Shown: one piece after another, positions 1-8,612 of the stretch
How the letters are laid out: each line of letters opens with the position of its first letter
How positions within the stretch are numbered: the first letter of the stretch is position 1
DNA from: Chryseomonas sp014190935
GTDB lineage: Bacteria; Pseudomonadota; Gammaproteobacteria; Pseudomonadales; Pseudomonadaceae
Direction of reading: 5' to 3'
DNA length: 64,000 nt
NCBI RefSeq assembly: GCF_014190935.1
Contig: NZ_JACHVV010000005.1
Span: 375,437-439,436, forward strand
Position numbers and translations under genes: made by a program
The notes under the pieces: model-generated
Database searches by the model: none
Told to the model about the DNA's origin: nothing
Seen by the model: the letters and a program-made list of their open reading frames with translations, nothing else

Positions 1-234
1 GTCGAACGGATTGGGAAAGCCGAACATTGTCCTACGCGCGGGCGGTGGCGACAACCAGCAGCGACGAGACGTCGGACAATCGCCGTCATAGCCTGGGCGA
101 ATGAATCTTGCCGGGCAAAAGGCGTCAACAGCCTCGACCACCGCACTTCTCGGCCCGCCGCTCCGCATGCGCGACGCGGCCACGGCGACTCTTGTGGCAT
201 GATGGACCGACTGTAAAAAGGCCGCCTTGACCCT
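1..234. other. Left-edge region upstream of the TPR lipoprotein gene
   Basis: No gene can be supported here. In related pseudomonads hemA lies divergently upstream of this lipoprotein gene. A minus-strand ATG at 27-25 opens a reading frame that runs off the edge (MFGFPNPFD), but it does not resemble the HemA N-terminus I know and its Shine-Dalgarno sequence is poorly spaced, so I do not call it. The segment should hold the promoter of the plus-strand operon; I see no convincing -35/-10 pair. Confidence 0.3.
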
Positions 235-1959
235 ATGACCAGATACCTTGCGCTGCTGACGACCGCCCTGCTGCTCGCCGGCTGCCAGAACCTCGGCCGG
301 CAGCCGACGCCCGCCGCCGCCATCCCGCCGCCCACCGCCAAGACCAGCACGCCGCAACCGGCCGGCTCCTTTCGCGAAGACACCCTCTATGACCTGCTGG
401 TCGGCGAGCTGGCCGGTCAGCGCAACCGTTTCGACATCGCCCTGACCAACTATGTCGAGCAGGCCAAGTCGACCCAGGATCCGGGGATAGCCGAGCGGGC
501 CTTCCGCATCGCCGAATACCTGGGCGCCGATACCCCGGCGCTGGAAACCGCGCAGATCTGGGCGCGCAACGCCCCCGACAACCTGGATGCCCAGCGCGCC
601 GCCGCCATCATGCTGGCCCGCGCCGGTCGCTATGACGAATCCATGGTCTACATGGAGCGCGTGCTCCAGGGTCAGGGCGACACCCATTTCGATTTCCTCG
701 CCCTCTCGGCGGCTGAAACCGACGAGACCACCCGCGCCGGCCTGCTCAAGAGCTTCGACCGGCTGCTGGCCAAGTATCCGCACAATGGCCAGCTGCTGTT
801 CGGCAAGGCGCTGCTCTTGCAGCAGGATGGCCGGGCTGACGAAGCCCTCAAGCTGCTGGAGCGCAATCCGGCGGCCAGGCGCGAAGTCGCGCCGCTGCTC
901 CTGCGCGCCCGCCTGTTGCAGAGCCAGGACCGCAGCGCCGAGGCCCTGCCGCTGCTCGAAGCCGGCATCCGCCAGCACCCGGAAGACCGCCGCCTGCGCC
1001 TGGCCCATGCCCGGCTGCTGGTGGAACTGGATCGCCTGGACCAGGCAAAGCGCGAATTCGCCGAGCTGGTCACCCAGTTCCCGGACGACGACGACCTGAG
1101 ATTCTCCCTGGCGCTGGTCTGCCTGGAAGCCCAGGCCTGGCGCGAAGCCCAGATCTATCTGAAAGAACTGATCGACCGCGGCAGCCATGTGGACGCCGCG
1201 CACCTCAACCTGGGTCGCAGCTACGAAGAACTCGACCAGCCCGAGCAGGCGCTGGCCGAATACACCCAGGTCGGGCCAGGCACCGACTACCTGGCCGCCC
1301 AGCAGCGCCAGGCGGAAATCCTGCTGGGCAGCGGCCGTATCGCCGAGGCCCGTCAGCGCCTGGCCGATGCCCGCAAGCGCCAGAGCGAATACGCCGTGCC
1401 GCTCTATCTGCTGGAAGTCGAAGGCCTGGCCAGTGCCGACCAGACCACCCTCGCCGACCAGACCGTGCAGCAGGCCTTGCAGCAGTATCCCAACGACCTC
1501 AACCTGCTCTATGTCCGCTCCATGCTGGCGGAAAAGCGCGGCGATCTCGGTCAGTTGGAGGCCGATCTGCGCTACATCATCGCCCACGACCCCGACAACG
1601 CCATGGCGCTCAACGCCCTCGGCTACACCCTGGCCGATCGCACCCCGCGACTGGCCGAGGCGCGCCAGCTGATCGACAAGGCGCACCAGCTGAGTCCGGA
1701 CGACCCGGCGATCCTCGACAGCATGGGCTGGATCCGCTATCGCCAGGGCCAGCTGGCCGACGCCGAACGCTATCTGCGCCAGGCCTACGAACGCTTTCCC
1801 GACGCCGAAGTGGCGGCCCATCTGGGCGAGGTGCTCTGGGCCCAGGGCAAGCGCAGCGAAGCGCGCAAGGTCTGGCGCGTGGGCCTCGACGCCGACGCCG
1901 ATGACGCCATCCTGCGCAGCACCCTCAAACGCCTGACTGGAAGCGAAACCCTCCGATGA
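235..1959 (+). CDS. Tetratricopeptide-repeat outer-membrane lipoprotein (PA4667-like)
   Basis: A 574-residue exported lipoprotein. The N-terminus is a lipoprotein signal peptide with lipobox LLAGC, so Cys17 would be lipidated. The rest is a long array of TPR-like helical pairs (for example A-x-R-x-A-x-x-LL spacing around residues 100-330, and classic TPRs at about 455-560 including LNALGYTLAD and LDSMGWIRYRQG). TPR proteins are binding scaffolds; no enzymatic residues are seen. The stop codon overlaps the lolB start (ATGA), indicating translational coupling in an operon with lolB and ispE. Gene order matches the region upstream of lolB in other pseudomonads. The exact function is not known from sequence. 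Confidence 0.88.
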   Translation: MTRYLALLTTALLLAGCQNLGRQPTPAAAIPPPTAKTSTPQPAGSFREDTLYDLLVGELAGQRNRFDIALTNYVEQAKSTQDPGIAERAFRIAEYLGADTPALETAQIWARNAPDNLDAQRAAAIMLARAGRYDESMVYMERVLQGQGDTHFDFLALSAAETDETTRAGLLKSFDRLLAKYPHNGQLLFGKALLLQQDGRADEALKLLERNPAARREVAPLLLRARLLQSQDRSAEALPLLEAGIRQHPEDRRLRLAHARLLVELDRLDQAKREFAELVTQFPDDDDLRFSLALVCLEAQAWREAQIYLKELIDRGSHVDAAHLNLGRSYEELDQPEQALAEYTQVGPGTDYLAAQQRQAEILLGSGRIAEARQRLADARKRQSEYAVPLYLLEVEGLASADQTTLADQTVQQALQQYPNDLNLLYVRSMLAEKRGDLGQLEADLRYIIAHDPDNAMALNALGYTLADRTPRLAEARQLIDKAHQLSPDDPAILDSMGWIRYRQGQLADAERYLRQAYERFPDAEVAAHLGEVLWAQGKRSEARKVWRVGLDADADDAILRSTLKRLTGSETLR

Positions 1960-2576
1960 TCCGCGTGCGTACCCTCTTCACCCTGTTCCTGCTCGCCCTG
2001 CTGGCCGGTTGCGCCAGCACCTCTCGCCAGGAGGCCGTGGAAGGCCAGGGCAATGCCGCCCAGTGGCAGGCCCACAAGCAACGTATCGCCGCCCTCGACG
2101 GCTGGCAGATCGACGGCAAGGTCGGCATCCGCGCCCCGCGCGATTCCGGTAGCGGCACCCTGTTCTGGCTGCAGCGCCAGGACTACTACGACATCCGCCT
2201 GGCCGGCCCCCTCGGCCGTGGCGCCACCCGGCTCACCGGGCGTCCGGGTGCCGTCACCCTCGATGTCTCCGGCCAGGGCAGCTACCAGGCCGATTCCCCC
2301 GAGGCCCTGCTGGAACAGCAACTCGGCTGGCGCCTGCCGGTCTCGCACCTGCTCTGGTGGGTGCGCGGCCTGCCGGCGCCGGACAGTCGCAGCCAGTTGA
2401 CCCTGGACGCCGACAGCCACCTGGCGCGCCTGGTACAGGACGGCTGGACCGTCGAATACACCCGTTACACCGAGCAGAACGGCTACACCCTGCCCGAGCG
2501 CCTCAAGCTCACCGGCAAGGACCTGGAAGTCATTCTGGTGGTGAAGACCTGGCAGCCGCGCGAGCTGGGCAAATGA
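1956..2576 (+). CDS. lolB: Outer-membrane lipoprotein LolB
   Basis: LolB accepts lipoproteins from the periplasmic carrier LolA and inserts them into the outer membrane. The 206-residue product has a signal peptide with lipobox LLAGC. It has the family pattern W-x-A-H-K-Q-R-I-A-A-L-D-G-W-x-I-x-G-K-V-G-I near residues 32-60, and a beta-rich remainder ending in an LxLTGxDLEVxLVVKxW-type strand. Length is normal for LolB. It overlaps its neighbours on both sides by 4 bp (ATGA junctions at 1956 and 2573), so it is the middle gene of a coupled trio. Confidence 0.95.
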   Translation: MIRVRTLFTLFLLALLAGCASTSRQEAVEGQGNAAQWQAHKQRIAALDGWQIDGKVGIRAPRDSGSGTLFWLQRQDYYDIRLAGPLGRGATRLTGRPGAVTLDVSGQGSYQADSPEALLEQQLGWRLPVSHLLWWVRGLPAPDSRSQLTLDADSHLARLVQDGWTVEYTRYTEQNGYTLPERLKLTGKDLEVILVVKTWQPRELGK

Positions 2577-3433
2577 CCATGGCGCCTGCCTTCACCCTGC
2601 CGGCGCCGGCCAAGCTCAATCTGTTCCTGCACATCCTCGGCCGCCGCCCGGACGGCTATCACGAGCTGCAGACGCTGTTCCAGTTTCTCGACTGGGGCGA
2701 CGACCTGGGCTTTGCCGGACGCGATGACGACGAATTGCACCTGCACGACGGCCTGCCGGGCGTCGCCCCCGAGCAGAATCTCATCCTGCGCGCCGCCCGG
2801 CTGCTGCAGCAGGAAAGCGGCACCCGCCAGGGTGCCGACCTTTGGCTGACCAAGCGCCTGCCCATGGGTGGCGGCATTGGTGGCGGCAGTTCGGATGCCG
2901 CCACCACCCTGCTCGGCCTGAATCATCTCTGGGGCCTGGGCGCCAGCCTCGACGACCTGGCGGCACTGGGGCTGCGCCTGGGCGCCGACGTGCCGGTATT
3001 CGTCCGTGGCCAGGCCGCCTTCGCCGAGGGCGTGGGTGAAAAGCTCACCCCGGTCGCCCCCCCGGAACCCTGGTATCTCGTGGCCGTGCCGCAAGTCTCT
3101 GTAAGTACAGCAGAAATTTTTTCCGATCCGCTGTTGACACGGGACACTCCCCCCATTAAAGTTTGCGCCGTTCTCAAGTGGTCAGGTCGAAACGACTGCC
3201 AGAGTACGGTCGAAAGGCGTTACCCAGAAATTCGTAACGCTTTGATCTTGCTAAACAAATTTGTTTCAGCTAGATTAACCGGCACTGGAGGTTGCATATT
3301 TGGAAGCTTTCCAAATAAGACCGAAGCTGATACAGTAGCTAGCCAGCTACCAGCATCACTTCCAGGCTTCGTAGCCAAAGGTAGCAACACTTCCATGTTG
3401 CACCGGGCGCTGGCAAGCCTGACCAGAGAATGA
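2573..3433 (+). CDS. ispE: 4-diphosphocytidyl-2-C-methyl-D-erythritol kinase
   Basis: IspE phosphorylates CDP-methylerythritol with ATP in the MEP isoprenoid pathway. The 286-residue product is a GHMP kinase: substrate segment PAKLNLFLHILGRRPDGYHELQT at the N-terminus, glycine-rich ATP loop PMGGGIGGGSSDAA near residues 97-110, GADVPVF near 140, and a C-terminal LTGTGGCIFGSF motif. The start is the ATG that overlaps the lolB stop; a longer open frame reaches back into lolB but has no support. Base composition changes sharply at about 3100: the first two thirds are GC-rich, while the last 330 bp are clearly AT-richer with different codon use. The protein remains in frame and family-like throughout. 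Confidence 0.96.
   Translation: MTMAPAFTLPAPAKLNLFLHILGRRPDGYHELQTLFQFLDWGDDLGFAGRDDDELHLHDGLPGVAPEQNLILRAARLLQQESGTRQGADLWLTKRLPMGGGIGGGSSDAATTLLGLNHLWGLGASLDDLAALGLRLGADVPVFVRGQAAFAEGVGEKLTPVAPPEPWYLVAVPQVSVSTAEIFSDPLLTRDTPPIKVCAVLKWSGRNDCQSTVERRYPEIRNALILLNKFVSARLTGTGGCIFGSFPNKTEADTVASQLPASLPGFVAKGSNTSMLHRALASLTRE
3134..3162 (+). promoter_or_regulatory. Predicted sigma-70 promoter inside ispE, reading towards tRNA-Gln and prs
   Basis: A perfect -35 hexamer TTGACA (3134-3139) is separated by 17 bp from TAAAGT (3157-3162). It lies in the AT-richer last third of ispE, about 300 bp before tRNA-Gln. The two hexamers also encode conserved residues (LTRD and IKV), so chance is possible. Confidence 0.45.
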
Positions 3434-3458
3434 GTACAGCTAGTACTCTGCAAGATAC

Positions 3459-3533
3459 AGGGGCGTCGCCAAGCGGTAAGGCAGCAGGTTTTGATCCTGC
3501 CATGCGTTGGTTCGAATCCAGCCGCCCCTGCCA
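3459..3533 (+). tRNA. tRNA-Gln (anticodon TTG)
   Basis: A 75-nt cloverleaf. The acceptor arm is AGGGGCG (3459-3465) paired with CGCCCCT (3523-3529), then discriminator G and an encoded CCA. The anticodon stem GCAGG/CCTGC encloses loop TTTTGAT, giving anticodon TTG, and the T-arm GGTTCGAATCC is canonical. It lies 25 bp after ispE and 41 bp before prs, the usual ispE-tRNA-Gln-prs arrangement of pseudomonads. Confidence 0.97.
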
Positions 3534-3574
3534 TTTTCCTTCCAAGACCCACCTCAAGCCGCAGGAACTGCAGC

Positions 3575-4516
3575 GTGTCCAAGATGATGGTCTTCACGGG
3601 GAACGCCAACCCCGATCTGGCACGGCGCATCGTGCGCCAGCTGCATATCCCTCTCGGTGACGTCTCCGTCGGAAAATTCTCCGATGGCGAGATCAGTGTC
3701 GAAATCAACGAGAACGTACGGGGCAAGGATGTCTTCATCATCCAGCCCACCTGCGAGCCGACCAACGACAACCTGATGGAACTGGTGGTGATGGCCGATG
3801 CCTTCCGCCGCTCCTCGGCCACTCGTATCACCGCAGTCATCCCCTATTTCGGTTATGCGCGCCAGGATCGCCGTCCGCGTTCCGCACGCGTCGCCATCAC
3901 CGCCAAGGTCGTGGCTGACATGCTGACCGTGGTGGGCATCAATCGTGTGCTCACCGTCGATCTGCACGCCGACCAGATCCAGGGCTTCTTCGATATTCCC
4001 GTGGACAACATCTACGGCTCCCCCGCCCTGGTGGATGACATCGAAGACCAGCGTTTCGAAAATCTGATGATCGTCTCCCCGGATATCGGTGGCGTGGTGC
4101 GTGCGCGCGCCGTGGCCAAGAGCCTGGGTGTGGACCTGGCGATCATCGACAAGCGTCGTCCCAAGGCCAACCAGTCGGAAGTGATGCACATCATCGGTGA
4201 CATCCAGGACCGCACCTGCGTGCTGGTCGACGACATGGTCGATACCGCCGGCACCCTGTGCCACGCGGCCAAGGCCCTGAAGGAACACGGCGCCGCCAAG
4301 GTCCTGGCCTACTGCACCCACCCGGTGCTGTCGGGTCGGGCCATCGAGAACATCGACAACTCCGTGCTGGACGAGCTGGTGGTGACCAACACCATTCCGC
4401 TGTCCGCCGCGGCTCAGGCCTGCAGCCGTATCCGCCAGCTGGACATCGCGCCGGTGGTGGCCGAGGCGGTACGTCGGATCAGCAACGAAGAATCCATCAG
4501 CGCGATGTTCCGTTAA
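3575..4516 (+). CDS. prs: Ribose-phosphate pyrophosphokinase
   Basis: Prs makes PRPP from ribose 5-phosphate and ATP for purine, pyrimidine, NAD, His and Trp synthesis. I take the GTG at 3575 (VSKMMVFTGNANPDLAR) as start. It gives 313 residues, the normal length; the longer open frame would run through the tRNA. Family features: flexible-loop region YARQDRRPRSARVAITAK, signature DLHADQIQGFFDIPVDN around residue 130, and PRPP loop VLVDDMVDTAGTL around 215-227. A strong terminator follows at once, so it is probably transcribed with or just after tRNA-Gln. Confidence 0.97.
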   Translation: MSKMMVFTGNANPDLARRIVRQLHIPLGDVSVGKFSDGEISVEINENVRGKDVFIIQPTCEPTNDNLMELVVMADAFRRSSATRITAVIPYFGYARQDRRPRSARVAITAKVVADMLTVVGINRVLTVDLHADQIQGFFDIPVDNIYGSPALVDDIEDQRFENLMIVSPDIGGVVRARAVAKSLGVDLAIIDKRRPKANQSEVMHIIGDIQDRTCVLVDDMVDTAGTLCHAAKALKEHGAAKVLAYCTHPVLSGRAIENIDNSVLDELVVTNTIPLSAAAQACSRIRQLDIAPVVAEAVRRISNEESISAMFR

Positions 4517-4536
4517 GGAACAGCCGCTCTGGAAGC

Positions 4537-4572
4537 GCCCCGGAAGGCCGTGACGGTCTACCGGGGCTTTTT
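4537..4572 (+). terminator. Rho-independent terminator after prs
   Basis: GCCCCGG (4537-4543) pairs with CCGGGGC (4561-4567) around a 17-nt loop that itself contains a short GGCCGT/ACGGTC helix, followed by TTTTT (4568-4572). It lies 20 bp after the prs stop. Confidence 0.85.
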
Positions 4573-4638
4573 AGTCGGTAGGGCCGTAGAACTGGTCGCA
4601 AGTCTCGGACTGCCGATTCCTTATCTTGGAGATTCACA

Positions 4639-5262
4639 ATGGTAGATTTCACTCTGAATGCCGAAGTGCGTTCCGACCTGGGGAAAGGTGCGAGCCGCCG
4701 CCTGCGTCGCAATGCCGGTAACGTTCCCGCCGTGATCTACGGTGGCGAAAAGGCCCCGACGTCCATCACCCTGGTCGGCAAAGACCTGGCCAAGATGCTG
4801 GAAAGCGAAGCCGCCTTCGCCAGCGTCATCACCCTGAAGGTTGATGGCAGCAACGAAAGCGTCCTGGTCAAGGCCCTGCAGCGTCACCCCTCCAAGGGCT
4901 ACGTCATGCACGCCGACTTCCTGCGCGTCGTCGCCGGTCAGAAGCTGACCGCTCACGTGCCCCTGCACTTCATGAACCAGGAAAGCTCCGTGGGCGTGAA
5001 GCAACAGGGTGGCGAGATCCTGCACACCATCAACGAAGTCGAAGTTTCCTGCCTGCCGAAAGACCTGCCGGAATTCATCGAAGTCGACATGGCCAAGGTC
5101 GAGCTGGACCAGATCGTTCACCTGAGCGACCTGAACGTCCCGGCTGGCGTCGAGCTGGTGTCCCTGGCCCACGGCAGCGATCTGCCGGTTGCCAGCATCC
5201 ACATGCCGCGCATCCGTGAAGAAGCTGAAGACGGCGCTGCCGAAGAAGGCGCTGCCGAGTAA
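4639..5262 (+). CDS. rplY: 50S ribosomal protein L25/general stress protein Ctc
   Basis: L25 binds 5S rRNA in the large subunit. The 207-residue product is the long (Ctc/TL5) form. The N-terminal 5S-binding beta-barrel (R-S-D-L-G-K-G-A-S-R-R-L-R at residues 11-23, VPAVIYGG near 30) is followed by a C-terminal TL5-like domain (about 95-190) and a short acidic Glu/Ala tail. A good ribosome site, TTGGAG, stands 7 nt before the ATG. It precedes pth by 34 bp, the common rplY-pth pair. Confidence 0.96.
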   Translation: MVDFTLNAEVRSDLGKGASRRLRRNAGNVPAVIYGGEKAPTSITLVGKDLAKMLESEAAFASVITLKVDGSNESVLVKALQRHPSKGYVMHADFLRVVAGQKLTAHVPLHFMNQESSVGVKQQGGEILHTINEVEVSCLPKDLPEFIEVDMAKVELDQIVHLSDLNVPAGVELVSLAHGSDLPVASIHMPRIREEAEDGAAEEGAAE

Positions 5263-5296
5263 GTTCTCGCACGCCTGAAAGAGAAGGGCTCTTGAC

Positions 5297-5881
5297 ATGA
5301 CTGCCGTCCAACTGATCGTCGGCCTGGGTAATCCGGGCCCCGAATACGACCAGACCCGGCACAATGCAGGGGCCCTTTTCGTTGAGCGATTGGCAGCCGC
5401 CCAAGGCGCGAGCCTGGCTGTCGAGCGCAAGTATCATGGCCTCGTGGGGCGCTTTCGCCACGCGGGCAACGATGTTCGTCTGCTCATCCCCACCACCTAC
5501 ATGAACCGCAGCGGCCAGGCCGTGGCGGCGCTCGCCGGCTTCTTCCGCATCCCGCCGGCAGCCATCCTGGTGGCACACGACGAACTCGACCTGCCACCCG
5601 GTACCGCCCGTCTCAAGACCGGCGGCGGCCATGGGGGGCACAACGGACTGCGCGACATCATCGCCCAGCTCGGCAATCAGAACGGCTTCCAGCGCCTGCG
5701 CCTGGGCATCGGTCATCCGGGGCATGCCAGCCTGGTCTCCAATTTCGTGCTGGGCCGCGCACCGCGCAGCGAGCAGGACCTGCTCGACACCAGCATCGAT
5801 GCCGCCCTGGAGGTGGTTCCGGAGCTGCTGAGCGGCGACCTGACCCGCGCCATGCAACGCCTGCACAGCCGCAAGGCCTGA
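5297..5881 (+). CDS. pth: Peptidyl-tRNA hydrolase
   Basis: Pth cleaves peptidyl-tRNA released by stalled ribosomes, recycling tRNA. The 194-residue product has the family motifs VGLGNPGPEYDQTRHNAG (catalytic His near residue 22), TYMNRSGQAV near 70, HDELDLPPG near 95 and GGGHGGHNGLRDI near 111-123. Length is normal. It follows rplY and precedes ychF by 42 bp; this trio is conserved among pseudomonads and probably cotranscribed. Confidence 0.97.
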   Translation: MTAVQLIVGLGNPGPEYDQTRHNAGALFVERLAAAQGASLAVERKYHGLVGRFRHAGNDVRLLIPTTYMNRSGQAVAALAGFFRIPPAAILVAHDELDLPPGTARLKTGGGHGGHNGLRDIIAQLGNQNGFQRLRLGIGHPGHASLVSNFVLGRAPRSEQDLLDTSIDAALEVVPELLSGDLTRAMQRLHSRKA

Positions 5882-5923
5882 CCTACCCTACCCTCTTCCT
5901 TTTCTTCCGCGAGGACACACACC

Positions 5924-7024
<1,101 letters not shown>

Positions 7025-7041
7025 GCGACGGCGAACGCCAG

Positions 7042-7082
7042 AACCCTCTCCTCACCGCAAGGTGGCGAGGGGGTTTTCTTTT
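7042..7082 (+). terminator. Terminator after ychF
   Basis: A long imperfect stem, AACCCTCTCCTCACC (7042-7056) with GGTGGCGAGGGGGTT (7061-7075), closed by a GCAA tetraloop and followed by a T-rich tract to 7082. It closes the conserved left core block. Confidence 0.85.
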
Positions 7083-7184
7083 GCGCGCTCGCCAGCGGCC
7101 TGGCTGACGCTGGACGCCTGGCGATTTGGCACAATGACGGCGATCCGACCGTCGTCAAACGTCTCCCGCTGCCTGGATGCCGCC

Positions 7185-8096
7185 ATGAATTTCGAAGACC
7201 TGCGCCTGTTCGTCACCACCCTGAACGAGGGCAGCTTCACCGCCGCCGCCGACAAGCTGGGGCTGTCCAAGCAATACGTCAGCCGGCGGACCATGGCCCT
7301 GGAGGAAAGTCTGGGGGTGCGACTGCTCAATCGCACCACGCGGCGCCTGCAGGCGACCGAGTTGGGAATGCTGCTCTACGAACGGGCGGTGAAGATCCTC
7401 GAAGACGTCAACGACACCGAGGAATTGCTTTCCAGCCGGCGGACGGTGCCCCAGGGAGTGCTACGCGTCAGTGCGCCCATGACCTTTGGCACCCTGCACC
7501 TGAGTCCCCTGCTGCCGGATTTTCTCTCGGCCTATCCGCAGATCCGCCTGGAGCTGGATCTCAATGACCGGGCGGTGGATCTGCTAGCGGAGGGCTACGA
7601 CATGTCGATCCGCATCGGCACCCTGGCCGATTCCAGTCTGATCGCCAAGCGCCTGACCGAGATGCAGCTGGTGACCTGTGCCAGTCCGGATTATCTGCAG
7701 AAGGCGCCGCCGCTGCTGCAGCCGGAGGATCTGGCCGAGCACAGCTGTCTGCTCTATGGGCATGGCCGCCAGGTGGAATGGCGCTTTCAGCGTGGGGGCA
7801 AGCCGCTGGTGCTACCCATGCAGGGTCAACTCAGGGCCAACAACGGGGAAGTGGTGCGGGACGCGGCCATCGCCGGTCAGGGCATCGCGGTGCTGCCGAC
7901 CTTCATCATCGGCGCGGCGCTGGCCTCAGGGGCGCTGGTGCAGGTGCTGGAAGACTTCGCCCTGCCCAGCGCGGCGGTCTATGCGGTCTATCCCCAGCAT
8001 CGTCAGTCGGCGCGCATCGTCCAGCTGTTCTCGGACTATCTGCGCGACCGGCTGACGGTCCGGCCGACTCACGCCACGGCGCCGCGAGTCGGTTGA
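7185..8096 (+). CDS. LysR-family transcriptional regulator (CrgA-like subgroup)
   Basis: A 303-residue LTTR. The N-terminal winged helix MNFEDLRLFVTTLNEGSFTAAADKLGLSKQYVSRR covers residues 1-60, followed by a linker helix and a periplasmic-binding-like effector domain (about 90-290; motifs GVLRVSAPMTFG and LNDRAVDLLAEGYDMSIRIG). The ATG at 7185 gives the canonical N-terminus; earlier open frame is non-coding. Its last 28 bp overlap, tail to tail, the small exported protein gene at 8069-8506. The target is unknown; the nearest candidates are that gene and its upstream box. Confidence 0.9.
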   Translation: MNFEDLRLFVTTLNEGSFTAAADKLGLSKQYVSRRTMALEESLGVRLLNRTTRRLQATELGMLLYERAVKILEDVNDTEELLSSRRTVPQGVLRVSAPMTFGTLHLSPLLPDFLSAYPQIRLELDLNDRAVDLLAEGYDMSIRIGTLADSSLIAKRLTEMQLVTCASPDYLQKAPPLLQPEDLAEHSCLLYGHGRQVEWRFQRGGKPLVLPMQGQLRANNGEVVRDAAIAGQGIAVLPTFIIGAALASGALVQVLEDFALPSAAVYAVYPQHRQSARIVQLFSDYLRDRLTVRPTHATAPRVG

Positions 8097-8506
8097 CGCT
8101 GGGGCCACTGCTGGAGGGTCCGCTCGGCGCCGTCGGCGGCCAGGCGTTGGCCGTCCAGGCGCTGTTGCTGGCGCTGGATCGAGGGTTGCAGGCTGCGCTC
8201 GGCACCGTTTTCGGCCAGGGCGCGACGCGGATCGAGGCGCTGTTGCTGACGCTGGATCGAGGGTTGCAGACTGCGCTCGGCGCCGTTCTCGGCCAGGGTG
8301 CGACGCGGATCGAGGCGCTGTTGCTGACGCTGGATCGAGGGCTGCAGGCTGCGCTCAGCGCCGTTCTCGGCCAGGGTGCGATCCTGCTGCTGGTGCGTTT
8401 CGATTAGCGAACCCAGGGGGCGCAGGGCGCTTTCCTCGGCCTGGGCGGATTGGGCGATGGCGGTGGTGAGCAGGGTGGCGGCGAAGAGGGCGGTGAGGGC
8501 TTTCAT
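8069..8506 (-). CDS. Small exported protein with 26-residue tandem repeats
   Basis: No known family recognised. The 145-residue product has a clear signal peptide (MKALTALFAATLLTTAIAQSAQA, cleavage after about residue 23). Residues 45-138 are then about 3.7 copies of a 25-26-residue Gln/Arg-rich unit (LAENGAERSLQPSIQ followed by RQQQRLDPRR). Three copies are almost identical and the fourth is degenerate. The mature protein is hydrophilic, predicted helical and periplasmic or secreted. Its promoter region contains an ATC-N9-GAT element also found upstream of the lipoprotein gene at 11720-12088. Its 3' end overlaps the LysR gene by 28 bp. Confidence 0.7.
   Translation of the reverse strand: MKALTALFAATLLTTAIAQSAQAEESALRPLGSLIETHQQQDRTLAENGAERSLQPSIQRQQQRLDPRRTLAENGAERSLQPSIQRQQQRLDPRRALAENGAERSLQPSIQRQQQRLDGQRLAADGAERTLQQWPQRQPTRGAVA
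8093..8374 (-). repeat. 78-bp in-frame tandem repeat
   Basis: Blocks starting at aggcgctgttgct recur at 8157, 8235 and 8313, exactly 78 bp apart and nearly identical; a fourth, partly diverged unit (75 bp) forms the 3' end. The period is a multiple of three, so copy-number changes keep the reading frame. Confidence 0.9.
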
Positions 8507-8578
8507 GGCGAGTACCTGTGTCGGGTGGGTGTGGACTCATTGTCGCCAGCCCACCCCGCGCCTAGAAATCGTCCCTCG

Positions 8579-8605
8579 GGATAGCGATCATCGACCGCGC
8601 TGATA
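8579..8605 (-). promoter_or_regulatory. Predicted LysR-type binding box upstream of the repeat protein
   Basis: On the minus strand the ATC-N9-GAT core (8604-8590) is followed by CGCTATCC and then GACGATTT. The same arrangement occurs at 12157-12183, the same distance before another small exported protein (73 against 69 bp to the ATG). ATC-N9-GAT is the core recognised by NodD-type LysR regulators. Confidence 0.55.
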
Positions 8606-8612
8606 ATGGCGT

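Noticed and set aside
1..27. Minus-strand ATG opening MFGFPNPFD at the left edge, possibly hemA
   Set aside because: Only nine codons are visible, the N-terminus does not look like HemA and the ribosome site is too close to the ATG.
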